A stretch of DNA of 44,696 nucleotides from Bacteroidales bacterium (GTDB lineage: Bacteria; Bacteroidota; Bacteroidia; Bacteroidales; M50B96): assembly GCA_021740905.1 (NCBI GenBank), contig JAIOYV010000056.1, forward strand, positions 1 to 44,696, written 5' to 3'. A model generated the notes under the pieces. That model was not told the DNA's origin. It searched no databases and saw nothing but the letters and a program-made list of their open reading frames with translations. A program made the translations under genes and the position numbers. Of this stretch, positions 1 through 9,060 are shown one piece after another; position 1 is the stretch's first letter; each line of letters starts with the position of its first letter.

Positions 1-251
1 AAACAGTTGGCTATGAATTTTAATTCGTCTTAATTTTATCAAAGCATGATATTTCGTTTTTTTTGAAATATTACGCCTGCAAATCAGTACTTTAACTCAT
101 GGAAATCAAGATTTTCAAAAACTACCGGACAGCTATGCCTAAATACCAAAACATTCAGCATTAATCATGAATCTATTATCTATTCTGAAAATCTTCGTTA
201 ATTTTGTTGTCTGATAAAAATGAGTTTGACATCTTGAAAAATTAGATCATA

Positions 252-1085
252 ATGAAAACAAATAGAACATACTTGATTTTGGTAATACTTTCGGTTTTGT
301 TTGCATTAAGCTTTGGAAGTTGCAACAAAACAAAAAGCTGCCCCGAAGGAAATCTTTGTGTAGAAGGCAATACGTATGAGTACCAACTAAAGCCCACCAG
401 TGCCAAATTGATTATCGAAGTGCCCGAAGGTGCCGTTTATAGTAACACAACTGTTACTACTACCGACCTGGTGCCATCCTATCCGGCCCATGCCGATTAT
501 GACGACTTCAACAGGCATTTTGGAGGTGGCATATTTAAAATCGAACCGATTGACCTTCCGCTGAAACAACTTATAAAAATGGCCATCGAATACCCAAATG
601 AGGGTATTACAGATGCCGAAGGAAACAACTACGAAGACAACCTTAGGTTATGGTTTGTGAACGAAGACGAGGTTTGGTCGATTGTCCCTGCGAGCCGGGT
701 CGATGTAGATAAAAACCAGGTTTATGCCGAGGTTACGAAACTGGGGATATATGCGGTGGCTGCCGAAAAAGAATGTATTGTCGGCGAATGGCGCGAGGGC
801 GATACAACGGCCACATATCCGTATCACCAAAGGATAATCTTTAATGTCAACAAAAATGGCGTACGCGAATTTATTATGGAATGTGGACCGGATGACTGGC
901 GTGTTTCGAAAGAAACTTTCAAATGGGATTTTTATATGGGTCAACTAAAGTTGTATGGTTTCACTGCACGTAATTTCTGCGACACCAGTATTGTTACTCC
1001 ACTCACCCTAATAAATTACTATTGTACCGGCCCAACACTGCTGCTTGAAGATTTGCCCCCGGTCACATATAGCAGGTTTTATTGA
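252..1085 (+). CDS. Putative lipoprotein with ZU5-like and lipocalin-like parts
   Basis: The protein has 277 residues. A signal peptide ends in a lipobox (FGSC) with the Cys at about residue 24, so export and lipidation are likely. Residues about 45-170 resemble ZU5-like segments of secreted Bacteroidota proteins: a beta-rich stretch with a 'VPEGAV' turn and 'GIYAVAAE' near its end. Residues about 175-277 begin 'CIVGEWREGD' and alternate beta strands with Trp and Gly as in small lipocalin-like lipoproteins. Domain names rest on pattern resemblance only. No substrate or partner can be named. The gene stands alone, with a low-complexity gap on its 3' side separating it from the radical SAM gene. 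Coding status is well supported by the signal peptide and length; function is unknown. Confidence 0.75.
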   Translation: MKTNRTYLILVILSVLFALSFGSCNKTKSCPEGNLCVEGNTYEYQLKPTSAKLIIEVPEGAVYSNTTVTTTDLVPSYPAHADYDDFNRHFGGGIFKIEPIDLPLKQLIKMAIEYPNEGITDAEGNNYEDNLRLWFVNEDEVWSIVPASRVDVDKNQVYAEVTKLGIYAVAAEKECIVGEWREGDTTATYPYHQRIIFNVNKNGVREFIMECGPDDWRVSKETFKWDFYMGQLKLYGFTARNFCDTSIVTPLTLINYYCTGPTLLLEDLPPVTYSRFY

Positions 1086-1135
1086 TTGAATGATTATTGA
1101 TTAATGATTATTGATTAATGATTATTGATAAATAG
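1085..1135. repeat. Short-word direct repeat (about 14-nt unit)
   Basis: About three and a half copies of a TGATTATTGATTAA-like word follow directly after the stop codon of the upstream lipoprotein gene. They are AT-rich, non-coding and quasi-periodic. Confidence 0.7.
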
Positions 1136-1193
1136 TATGATGGATCATGCCTGCACGCAAGACATAATTTACAAAATGGTTGCTATTCAAAAT

Positions 1194-1260
1194 CTAACAT
1201 TTAACATTTAACATTCAACATTTAACATTCAACAATTAACATTCAACAATTAACATTCAA
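1194..1260. repeat. Short-word direct repeat (AACATTYAAC units)
   Basis: A run of AACATTTAACATTCAACA-like words fills the gap right up to the start of the radical SAM gene. The word differs from the one at 1085-1135 although both lie in the same intergenic region. Confidence 0.75.
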
Positions 1261-1265
1261 AAAAG

Positions 1266-2045
1266 GTGTCCACATTTCTATTCGACCAGATAATTTTTGG
1301 CCCGGTAAAAAGTCGCCGATTGGGTCATTCGCTGGGGGTAAACCTACTGCCCAACAACTCGAAGCTGTGCAACTACAATTGCGTATACTGCGAGTGTGGC
1401 TGGACTCCCAACGCAAAAAGCGAGAAGCCCAAGCTACATGCTCGCCACGAAGTATCGACAGCATTGAAAACCAAACTGGCAGACTTCAAAATAAGAAACA
1501 ACCCAATCGACAGTATCACTTTTGCCGGAAATGGAGAACCTACCATCCACCCCGACTTTCCGGGTATTATTGACGATACCATTGAGATAAGAAACACCTA
1601 TTTCCCCGAAGCCAGAATAGCTGTTTTATCCAATTCATCGCGTATTCACATACCGAAAATTTTTGATGCCTTGATGAAAGTGGATGACAATATCCTGAAA
1701 CTAGATTCGGCTATTCCCAATACCAACCGATTGATGAATCAACCCAAAGGGGAATTTGACATAGAGCGGATTATAGAGTACATGATAAAATTCGAGAGCA
1801 AATTCGTCCTTCAAACCATGTTCTTGAAAGGAAACTTCCAGGGCGAAGGTTTTGACAATACCCGTGAGACTGAAATTAAAGCATGGATTGAGCTGATAAA
1901 AAAGGTAAAACCACGAATGGTTATGATTTATACCATTGCGCGGGATACAGCCCATAATGATCTTGAGAAAATCCCTCTCGAAACGTTGAACGAGATTGCA
2001 CGGATGGTTGAGGAGAAAGGTTTTAAAGTGCAGGTTTCGGGGTAG
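1266..2045 (+). CDS. Radical SAM protein (COG0731-like)
   Basis: The protein has 259 residues. It holds the radical SAM CxxxCxxC cluster motif (Cys35, Cys39, Cys42 in 'CNYNCVYCECG'), which binds the 4Fe-4S cluster that cleaves S-adenosylmethionine. A following 'FAGNGEPT' matches the glycine-rich SAM-contacting strand. The N-terminus ('GPVKSRRLG') is typical of the COG0731 radical SAM group, whose substrate in Bacteroidota is not established. The start is GTG at 1266: an in-frame stop at 1251-1253 leaves no room for an upstream ATG, and the coding sequence abuts a short-word repeat. It is monocistronic. Confidence is high for the superfamily and low for the substrate. Confidence 0.9.
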   Translation: MSTFLFDQIIFGPVKSRRLGHSLGVNLLPNNSKLCNYNCVYCECGWTPNAKSEKPKLHARHEVSTALKTKLADFKIRNNPIDSITFAGNGEPTIHPDFPGIIDDTIEIRNTYFPEARIAVLSNSSRIHIPKIFDALMKVDDNILKLDSAIPNTNRLMNQPKGEFDIERIIEYMIKFESKFVLQTMFLKGNFQGEGFDNTRETEIKAWIELIKKVKPRMVMIYTIARDTAHNDLEKIPLETLNEIARMVEEKGFKVQVSG

Positions 2046-2053
2046 GACGGTTT

Positions 2054-2151
2054 CCAGTCTTCAGTAGGCAGACCCCAGCAGGCAGTCGGCAGTCTTCTGT
2101 AAGCAGTAGGCAGTCCTCATTCGGCAATCGGCAATTCGAAGTATTCAGTCT
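2054..2151. repeat. Short-word repeat (CAGTCGGCAGT-type)
   Basis: After the radical SAM gene come several degenerate copies of GCAGTCGGCAGT / CAGTAGGCAGT. The same word recurs in both orientations at 38575-38850, so it is dispersed rather than a local slippage product. Confidence 0.7.
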
Positions 2152-2207
2152 CTTTCAGAGCCATTTTTAAGTTCGCCAAGTAGGATTATACTCTAATCAT
2201 TCATCAA

Positions 2208-4331
2208 TCATTCGGGTATCGTAAATGAAAACACACTGCCCTGGTTTTCTTTGCTTTCAACAGAGATTACGCCGCCCATGAGGTGCACGAAATCGTTGCA
2301 CAAAATGAGTCCTAGCCCAGTCCCCATTTCATCGCTGGTGCCCATACGTTTAAAGTCGCTGTCAAGCTCGAACAAATGGGCTATATTTTCAGAAGGAATC
2401 CCAACGCCATTGTCTCTTATTGATACAAATAGGCCACCATTCACCCGCTGGACCGATATTAAAATATCCCCCCCGTTGTTGGTAAACTTGATGGAATTGT
2501 TCACTAGGTTAAGTATCACTGATTCAAACATAATTTTGTCCGTGTACATCACCAGATCATCAGGTATAACAGAGGTTAATTGATGGCTTTTAAATTTTGC
2601 ACGGTTCCGCAAGAGCTTGAAAACGTTTTGTATACTCTCTTCAACACTAAATTTTTGTGGTTCAAACTTAATATGTCCCCGTTGGTTCCGCGACCAATCA
2701 AGCAGGTTCAATAAAAGATGGTAGGTATTATGGCTACTTTTTCTCAGACTTGTGATAATCTCCATTTTATCTTCGTCGCTTATTGAATCGAAATCTTCCT
2801 CCAACATATCAAGTAGACCAAGCAAACTATTAAAAGGGCTTTTCAGGTCGTGGGCAACGATGGAGAAAAACTTGTCTTTGGTTACATTCAATTGTTGAAG
2901 TTCAAGTTTTTGGGCTTCAAGACGGGCGTTAAGGTCTTTTAATTTCTTCCGGCTCCGGTAGAGCCAGATTCCCAAAACGATCATCAGCACAAGAGCTAGC
3001 GAAATTACCGCTCCTATAATCCTGTGGTTTTGAATAATCCGGGCCTTGAGCTGGTTCTCATCCTTTAGTAATGTGTTTTCTTGCTCTTTTTTTTCGGTTT
3101 CGAACCGAATTCCCAATTCCTTTATTTTATTCTGGTTTTCCTGTTGCCAAAGACTATCCTTGATAGCTTCTGAAATTTTTAGATGTTCGATTGCACTCAC
3201 GAAATTTCCTAAGGTTGAATCTAATTCAAATAGGTTTTTATGAGCTATTGCGATGTGTTGGGCCGAGGCTGCGCTTTCGGCTTTTTCGAGTCCATCATAA
3301 AGGTAATGCCTGGCGGAATCTAAATTTCCCAAATAAAGATTACAAACACCCAGGTTTATGGTTATGGGTATTTCCGAACTATGGAAATTACTTTTCTCAT
3401 ACAAACGATAAGCAATTTTGTATTGATCAAGTGCTTTGTCAAAATCCTTTTTATCAAAATACATATTTGCCAGGTTATTGGTCACACTTATCAAGGTACT
3501 CTCATAGTTGAATTCATTCGCCTCTTCGATAGCTTGTTGGTAATACTCCGCTGCTTTTTGCGTATCTTTCTTCAACTCTGCGTATATCAAGCCAATTCCA
3601 TTTAAAGAAAGAGCTAAATAATCGATTGATTCGACCTGGCGGTCTTTTTCAATAGCTAATAAATAGTATTTTAAACTTAAGTCAAAATCCTGAAGATTAT
3701 AATAAAGGCTACCCAAATTTATATATGCAAATATCAATTGGAAATCATCGTTGTGCTTTTCAAAATACCGGGTGGCTAACAACAAAATTTCTAAAGCTTC
3801 GGGGAATGATCCTCTGGTGGCAAGGTTTCGGCTAAAATCGACTTGGTTTTTACTCAGTTGTGCAGAATCGCCTATTTGTTCGTATAGTCCTATTGCTTTT
3901 CTGAAATATTCGTTGGACATAATTGTATTGCCAAATCTTTCGTATACAATAGCAAGGTTCCCGGCTGTAGCCGCCTGTCTCTTTTTAAATCCTATCTGGC
4001 TTGAAATAGCGTGTGATTTTTCGAAAAAAAACTTAGCTGAGTCGAGGTCATTCTTATGCAATGCTACTACACCCAGAAAATTGAGACAATTTGCTTCTTC
4101 CTTTTTGAAATTTATCTTTTTCGACCAGCTATATGCTGAATCAAAATAGAATAATGCAGAATCAACTTTATGGTAAAGATATGTTTTGCCTAGTTCATTC
4201 AAGGCCTTGACTTTTGAAGTATCATGTTGGTTGGAATGGACAACGCCCTGCAAGCTATCGGTTTTGTGCTTGTTTGGAAATGCACTAAAAGGAATGAACA
4301 GAAGAACGAAGACGATTATTTGTTTTTTCAT
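2208..4331 (-). CDS. TPR-containing sensor histidine kinase (downstream paralog)
   Basis: The protein has 707 residues. A Sec signal at 1-20 is followed by tetratricopeptide-like helical repeats over about 40-400 (for example 'AAEYYQQAIEEANEF', 'ALDQYKIAYRLYEK'). A coiled-coil stretch and one membrane segment (about 437-458) come next, then a short coiled coil and a HisKA/HATPase_c kinase. The phospho-acceptor is His494 in 'IVAHDLKSPF'. The N box ('NLVNNSIKFTNNGG'), G1 ('DNGVGIP') and G2 ('GTGLGL') are intact. There is no receiver domain and no response regulator nearby. The start ATG overlaps the end of the upstream paralog by 4 nt, indicating translational coupling. The periplasmic TPRs presumably sense a peptide or protein ligand (inference). 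Confidence 0.9.
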   Translation of the reverse strand: MKKQIIVFVLLFIPFSAFPNKHKTDSLQGVVHSNQHDTSKVKALNELGKTYLYHKVDSALFYFDSAYSWSKKINFKKEEANCLNFLGVVALHKNDLDSAKFFFEKSHAISSQIGFKKRQAATAGNLAIVYERFGNTIMSNEYFRKAIGLYEQIGDSAQLSKNQVDFSRNLATRGSFPEALEILLLATRYFEKHNDDFQLIFAYINLGSLYYNLQDFDLSLKYYLLAIEKDRQVESIDYLALSLNGIGLIYAELKKDTQKAAEYYQQAIEEANEFNYESTLISVTNNLANMYFDKKDFDKALDQYKIAYRLYEKSNFHSSEIPITINLGVCNLYLGNLDSARHYLYDGLEKAESAASAQHIAIAHKNLFELDSTLGNFVSAIEHLKISEAIKDSLWQQENQNKIKELGIRFETEKKEQENTLLKDENQLKARIIQNHRIIGAVISLALVLMIVLGIWLYRSRKKLKDLNARLEAQKLELQQLNVTKDKFFSIVAHDLKSPFNSLLGLLDMLEEDFDSISDEDKMEIITSLRKSSHNTYHLLLNLLDWSRNQRGHIKFEPQKFSVEESIQNVFKLLRNRAKFKSHQLTSVIPDDLVMYTDKIMFESVILNLVNNSIKFTNNGGDILISVQRVNGGLFVSIRDNGVGIPSENIAHLFELDSDFKRMGTSDEMGTGLGLILCNDFVHLMGGVISVESKENQGSVFSFTIPE

Positions 4332-6463
4332 AGTGGAATCGCGATTGTGAATGTACTGCCTTTTCCTTCTGCGCTTTCAACAGAGATTTTCCCGCCCATC
4401 ATCGAAACAAAATCGTGACATAGGATAAGCCCCAAACCAGTACCCAATTCGCTATTTGTGCCAAGTCGCTTAAAATCGTTGTCAAGCTCGAATAATTGCG
4501 CTATTTTTTCGGAAGGGATCCCAATACCATTGTCCTTTATCGATATCAACAGGCTTGTATCGATCTGTTTGGCCGAGACCCAAATACGCCCCTCATTGTT
4601 GGTGAATTTGATGGAATTGGTCACAAGGTTTAGGACAATCGACTCAAGCATCATTTTGTCGGTATTTACGGTCAGTTCTTCGGGGATGTCTAATTCGAGC
4701 GTGTGATTCTTTAGTTTTGAACGGCTAATCAGCACCTTGGTAACATTGTGGATACTATCGGACAAGCGAAATTCTTCTGCTTCAAATTTAATCTGACCAC
4801 GCTGGCTCCGGCTCCAGTCGAGCAAGTTCATTAATAAATTGTAGGTATTATGGCTACTTTTTTGAAGACTGACAATAATCTCCATTTTTTCATTATCGCT
4901 CAAGGTGTCGAAGTCTTCTTCCAGCATATCGAGAAGGCCAAGCAAGCTGCTAAATGGGCTTTTCAGGTCGTGGGCAATGATGGAGAAAAACTTGTCCTTT
5001 GTGATATTGAGTTTTTGGAGATCGATCTTCTGCGATTCCAACTTGTCGTTCAGGTGCTTTAATCTCTTTTTGCTAATAAATAACCAAAACCCAAGAACGA
5101 TCATCAGCAAAAGGGCTAGCGTGATGATCACCCCAATAGTCCTGTGGTTTTGAATGATATTGGCTTTCAGCTCATTCTCTTTTTTCAACTGACTATTTTC
5201 CTGCTCTTTCTTTTCGGTTTCATACTGCACCTCCAATTCATTGATCCTGTCCAGGTTTTCCTGCTTCCATAAGCTATCGTGCATATTTTGTGCTTTCTTT
5301 AAATGCTCAATAGCAGGTAGGTAATTTCCTAAAGCGGAATCGAGCTGAAAAAGGTGGAGGTGAACAATTTCAACATGCTCGGGAGAGTGGGCTTCCTCCG
5401 CTTTTAAAAGACCTTCGTTAAGATAAATCCTGGCTGAATCATATTTCTCAAGGTGTAAATAATTATTCCCAAGATTGATTATAAGGGGTATTTCAGCATT
5501 GTATAAATTACCTTCTTTCAACAATTTATAGGCAAGTTTGAATTGTTGCAGTGCTTTGGGGTAATCTTTTTGTTGAAAATAAATGCTAGCCAGGTTATTG
5601 GTGACACCTACAAGCGCACTCTTATAGTTATACTCATTCGCTGCATCGAGCGATTGAAGATAATACTCTTCGGCCTTTGTAAAATCTTTCTTCAGTTTTT
5701 CGTAGATCAAACCAATACCCATTAATGAACTCGATATATGATTAGCAGGATTTTCTTTGTCTTCCATTCGGATGCTTTCTTCAAAGTAATGCAAGGCTGG
5801 GTCGAACGATTTCATTTTGTAGTGCAAATCGCCCAAACCAAAATAAGCATAAATCAAATTAAGGCTGTCATTTTGCTTTTCAAAATAATGGGTTGCTTCC
5901 AATAATTGTTCGACTGCTTCTTTATATAGCCCACGCTCCGCAAGGTTATTGCTAAGATCAACCTGATTTTTCGACACAGTACTAGTATCCTTCAATTTCC
6001 GATATAAAGCAATTGCCTCCTCAAAATAAGGTTGGCCTGTGGTGTAATCTCCAAATTTACTGCAAACTAAGCCTAAGTTTCCAGCTGCTTTGGCTTGCCC
6101 CCTAACGAAACCGTTTTTTTTTGAAAATTCATGGCTGTGTTCAAAGTACTTTTTAGCATTGGGCAGATCGCCCTTATACCAGGCAACAATACCGTACAAA
6201 TTCAGACTACTGGCTACCTCTTGATATAATTTATTTCGTTTTGCCATGCAGTATGCCGAATCGAGGTAATATTTGACCGAATCGAAATTGGACGGGATGT
6301 AAGCCTGACATAATTTCAGTAAGCTTTTTACTTTAACACTATCTTCGACAGGGCTTTCATAAATCTGTTTTAAACTGTCGATTGTATTTTTTTGAGAAAT
6401 TGAAAGCAATGGCAATAGTGCAATGATGCCCCAAATAATTATCGCTCTTATTAATAATCCCAT
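4328..6463 (-). CDS. TPR-containing sensor histidine kinase (upstream paralog)
   Basis: The protein has 711 residues and the same architecture as its downstream neighbour: N-terminal signal or anchor, periplasmic TPR-like repeats (about 45-400), one membrane segment (about 440-462), a short coiled coil, then HisKA with His498 in 'IIAHDLKSPF' and HATPase_c with N, G1 and G2 boxes intact. The two proteins align along their whole length with closely similar kinase halves and more divergent TPR halves, so this is a tandem duplication. It is the first gene of the pair. No receiver or DNA-binding domain is present, so the output partner must be encoded elsewhere. The kinase assignment is firm; the signal is unknown. 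Confidence 0.9.
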   Translation of the reverse strand: MGLLIRAIIIWGIIALLPLLSISQKNTIDSLKQIYESPVEDSVKVKSLLKLCQAYIPSNFDSVKYYLDSAYCMAKRNKLYQEVASSLNLYGIVAWYKGDLPNAKKYFEHSHEFSKKNGFVRGQAKAAGNLGLVCSKFGDYTTGQPYFEEAIALYRKLKDTSTVSKNQVDLSNNLAERGLYKEAVEQLLEATHYFEKQNDSLNLIYAYFGLGDLHYKMKSFDPALHYFEESIRMEDKENPANHISSSLMGIGLIYEKLKKDFTKAEEYYLQSLDAANEYNYKSALVGVTNNLASIYFQQKDYPKALQQFKLAYKLLKEGNLYNAEIPLIINLGNNYLHLEKYDSARIYLNEGLLKAEEAHSPEHVEIVHLHLFQLDSALGNYLPAIEHLKKAQNMHDSLWKQENLDRINELEVQYETEKKEQENSQLKKENELKANIIQNHRTIGVIITLALLLMIVLGFWLFISKKRLKHLNDKLESQKIDLQKLNITKDKFFSIIAHDLKSPFSSLLGLLDMLEEDFDTLSDNEKMEIIVSLQKSSHNTYNLLMNLLDWSRSQRGQIKFEAEEFRLSDSIHNVTKVLISRSKLKNHTLELDIPEELTVNTDKMMLESIVLNLVTNSIKFTNNEGRIWVSAKQIDTSLLISIKDNGIGIPSEKIAQLFELDNDFKRLGTNSELGTGLGLILCHDFVSMMGGKISVESAEGKGSTFTIAIPL

Positions 6464-6606
6464 AGTAAAGTAAGATAAGGAAAAACTAAATTCTTTCTGC
6501 TCAATTAATTATTCATTCCTACGGGAATCCTAGAATAAAGATTCCAATATAATGTAGAAATTTTAGGGCTTTCAATAATATCGATCACATCTCCTACTTT
6601 CCAGGG

Positions 6607-7404
6607 CTATTTCTTATAATACTTCATGGCCTCGGGCAGAAACTTCTTTAAGTTTCGGATCCGGGTTGCATTGCTGGGGTGTGTGCTCAGGAATTCGGGG
6701 GGTGCTTGCCCGCCGCCAGTTGAAAACCGTTCCCAAAACTCGATAGCCTTGGCCGGGTCGTATCCTGCCATGGCCATGAAAATCATCCCCATTTTATCGG
6801 CTTCGGTCTCATGCTGCCGCGAATAGGCCAACGATCCTAGTGTGGAACCTGCCCCATACGCCAGCAAAAACAATTGCTGGGTCTGCTCAGGTTTTTCTTT
6901 TAAGGCATATTGAAGCCCCATGCCTAAGCCTGCAATTGCCAACTGCTGAGATAGTCGTTCGTTTCCATGGCGTGCAACAGCATGGGCAATTTCATGCCCC
7001 ATTACAGTGGCCAGGCCGATTTCATCTTTTGTGTAAGGTAAAATCCCGCTGTACACAACCACTTTCCCCCCGGGCATACACCATGCGTTGGGCGTGGCAT
7101 CATTAACAAGCTCGAAATTCCAGGCAAAATCCTTTACCCGGTCGCTTTCGCCGTTTTCCTTTAAAAACTTGGTAACCGAACGGCTAATCTTTTGTCCTGC
7201 CTGGTCAACCATTTTTGCATTTGCATCACTTTTTGAGACGGGTTTATTGGTTTTCAAAAAATCGTTGTAACTCGTCAGGCTCATCGAGAGCAGCAAACTT
7301 TCGGGCAAGAGCTTCATTTGCTTTCTCCCGGTAATGGGAACCGTAGCACATGCAATCATTAAAACCGAAAGGGAAATCAGGCATAAGTATTTTATAGTTT
7401 TCAT
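6607..7404 (-). CDS. M48 family metallopeptidase, lipoprotein
   Basis: With the start at 7404 the protein has 265 residues. It opens with a lipoprotein signal (Cys19 in 'LMIACATV'). The zinc-binding HExxH lies at 137-141 in 'GHEIAHAVARHG', and 'HETEADKMGM' further on supplies the third ligand Glu, as in the M48 (HtpX/Ste24/BepA/LoiP) group. I chose the internal Met because an upstream in-frame Met at 7461 would put 19 non-signal residues before the signal peptide and overlap the preceding gene. By family it is probably a periplasmic quality-control or envelope protease. It is last in a minus-strand run behind the L,D-transpeptidase genes, which suggests a cell-wall context. There is no obvious Shine-Dalgarno site, common in this phylum. 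Confidence 0.9.
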   Translation of the reverse strand: MKTIKYLCLISLSVLMIACATVPITGRKQMKLLPESLLLSMSLTSYNDFLKTNKPVSKSDANAKMVDQAGQKISRSVTKFLKENGESDRVKDFAWNFELVNDATPNAWCMPGGKVVVYSGILPYTKDEIGLATVMGHEIAHAVARHGNERLSQQLAIAGLGMGLQYALKEKPEQTQQLFLLAYGAGSTLGSLAYSRQHETEADKMGMIFMAMAGYDPAKAIEFWERFSTGGGQAPPEFLSTHPSNATRIRNLKKFLPEAMKYYKK

Positions 7405-7453
7405 ACTGTTTTTTGTTTTCAAAGGTAGAAGTTTAAATTGAAGTTGGGTAGGA

Positions 7454-8278
7454 TCAATCATAATAAATCACCACAAAGGCATTTGCAGGCAGTGCCCTAT
7501 AGATGGCCCGTAAATCGTCAGGTGGCATTTTTATTACGAGAGTTGGGATATATTCCTGCTTTTTCAGGCTCACAAAATTGATAAGGCTTTGTATCGTTTT
7601 ATCCAACCAAAGTTTTATCCTGAATATCCGTCTTGCCTTTTTAGCACCTGGATAGGAATCAATATCCTGCTCAAAGATAAGCTTGAGGCCATGCTCGAGT
7701 TGAAGGCTTAAAAACGCCGGGTTTTGGATCATGGTGTCGGGTTTATAGGCATTTAGCGAAGCCTCTATGGTATCCTTGGGCGCCTGTCTCACCACAATTG
7801 GTTCTTTTACAATGGTTGAATTTTGACCTACAATTTGGATGGGGCCTGAAAATAAATTCAAATACTCCCTGTTGGGAATCATTTTCAGGAGTTTGTCATT
7901 TTCGATGGATTGAATGGGGGTTTTGTGAATCTGAACCCCGTTTATAGACAAACACACCAGGCTGTCGTGTAAATTCACGATCAGCTGGATAGAATCCATT
8001 TCCGACAATTTTAACAATGCCGCTGTATATACCTTTTTCCGAATAGCAGATATAATTTCCGGGTGGTCGTTTATGCTGTCGTATTGATGAATAAAAACAG
8101 TGTCGGCTTCCACCATTTTTTTTATTTCACCGATTTTATGTAAAGGGGCTATGCCAATGCTTATAAGATACACGGCAAGGATCAGGGCGGATGAATAAAT
8201 CAGGATCCTGGACAAATGGTTCTTGCGCAGGTTTATATTTTGCTTTTGATCAGTTTCGTGATTGGATAAATCGGACAT
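7454..8278 (-). CDS. Membrane-anchored, apparently inactive L,D-transpeptidase-like protein
   Basis: The protein has 274 residues: a cytoplasmic N-terminus, one membrane segment (about 24-46) and a periplasmic domain. I do not recognise a named family with certainty. Two stretches resemble the edges of a YkuD domain: 'IQLIVNLHDSLVCLSING' (about 95-115) resembles its first strands, and the C-terminal 'MPPDDLRAIYRALPANAFVV' has the pattern that normally follows the catalytic HGC motif. The HGC/His signature itself is absent; 'TLVIKM' stands where it would be. The gene lies 11 nt after an intact L,D-transpeptidase gene, in the same operon-like run. A degenerate transpeptidase paralog acting as partner or regulator is an inference; the coding assignment is solid. 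Confidence 0.7.
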   Translation of the reverse strand: MSDLSNHETDQKQNINLRKNHLSRILIYSSALILAVYLISIGIAPLHKIGEIKKMVEADTVFIHQYDSINDHPEIISAIRKKVYTAALLKLSEMDSIQLIVNLHDSLVCLSINGVQIHKTPIQSIENDKLLKMIPNREYLNLFSGPIQIVGQNSTIVKEPIVVRQAPKDTIEASLNAYKPDTMIQNPAFLSLQLEHGLKLIFEQDIDSYPGAKKARRIFRIKLWLDKTIQSLINFVSLKKQEYIPTLVIKMPPDDLRAIYRALPANAFVVIYYD

Positions 8279-8289
8279 CGTAATAAGAT

Positions 8290-9060
8290 TTAAAAAATAT
8301 ACACTTTCGAGCCTACCGACAGCGATTTGTAAACCAGCTCCAGGTTTTCATCGCCCAGCCTGATGCAGCCATGTGTGACCGGCAACCCGAGGAATCTTTG
8401 GTAAAGGGTTCCATGGATAAGGTAGCCATGGCCCAGGCTAAGGGCATAATCGCCTAACACACCATACTCGAAACGCGACTCATGATTTATTGTCGGCACA
8501 GGGAGGCCATCTTCGACAAAGGCCCAGTCGGGTTTTTTCCAAACAGGGGAAGTTGTTTTCCCCTGAATCCGGAATTCGCCTTTGGGGGTCTTGAACATCC
8601 ATTCCTGTTCATCGGCATTTTTCAGCAATATATAACTTCCGGTCGAGCACTTGTCTTTTTTAATTCGCTGATCGCCTTTAAATAGCGTAAATTCATTCGA
8701 TGCGCTATTGATTATCAGATAATTTCCCTTTGGTATTTTTGCGTCAAGTTTTCGCTGCAAAAGGCTGACGTCTTTTTCCAGTTTTATTTTGGTGGCTTGT
8801 ACCTTTTCTTCCTGTTGAAAAGTTATTTCTTTCTGGTACAGCTTAAGATAGATCAAACTGTTTTGTACGAGGATTGGAAAAACCACCGCACAACCAATAA
8901 TTAACAAAATAGCCAAGACTTTACCTGCTTTTGGCCACGATCGTAATATCCCCTTCCAAAGCCACGTTGATAGAGTTTGTAGATGTACTTTAAATTCAGC
9001 CCATCGCCTTGTTGCAAGCTTGTTTTGAAAAACTTTATATAGTTGGCTTTCTTTATTCAT
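8290..9060 (-). CDS. L,D-transpeptidase (YkuD domain, HGC type)
   Basis: The protein has 256 residues. A membrane segment (about 40-65) and a short coiled coil lead to a YkuD domain over about 105-256. The catalytic signature is complete: His in 'YLIHGTLY' followed by 'VTHGCIRLG' with nucleophile Cys232. Enzymes of this family cross-link peptidoglycan through 3-3 bonds or attach lipoproteins to diaminopimelate. The sequence does not show which reaction applies. Its start overlaps the end of the upstream L,D-transpeptidase gene by 8 nt, and the next gene starts 11 nt after its stop, consistent with co-transcription. Confidence 0.9.
   Translation of the reverse strand: MNKESQLYKVFQNKLATRRWAEFKVHLQTLSTWLWKGILRSWPKAGKVLAILLIIGCAVVFPILVQNSLIYLKLYQKEITFQQEEKVQATKIKLEKDVSLLQRKLDAKIPKGNYLIINSASNEFTLFKGDQRIKKDKCSTGSYILLKNADEQEWMFKTPKGEFRIQGKTTSPVWKKPDWAFVEDGLPVPTINHESRFEYGVLGDYALSLGHGYLIHGTLYQRFLGLPVTHGCIRLGDENLELVYKSLSVGSKVYIF

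Noticed and set aside
1-251. Gene or RNA at the left edge
   Set aside because: The sequence is AT-rich with no open frame, hairpin or promoter that I can support.
7405-7461. N-terminal extension of the M48 gene
   Set aside because: It would place 19 polar residues before a clear lipoprotein signal and overlap the upstream gene; the Met at 7404 fits better.
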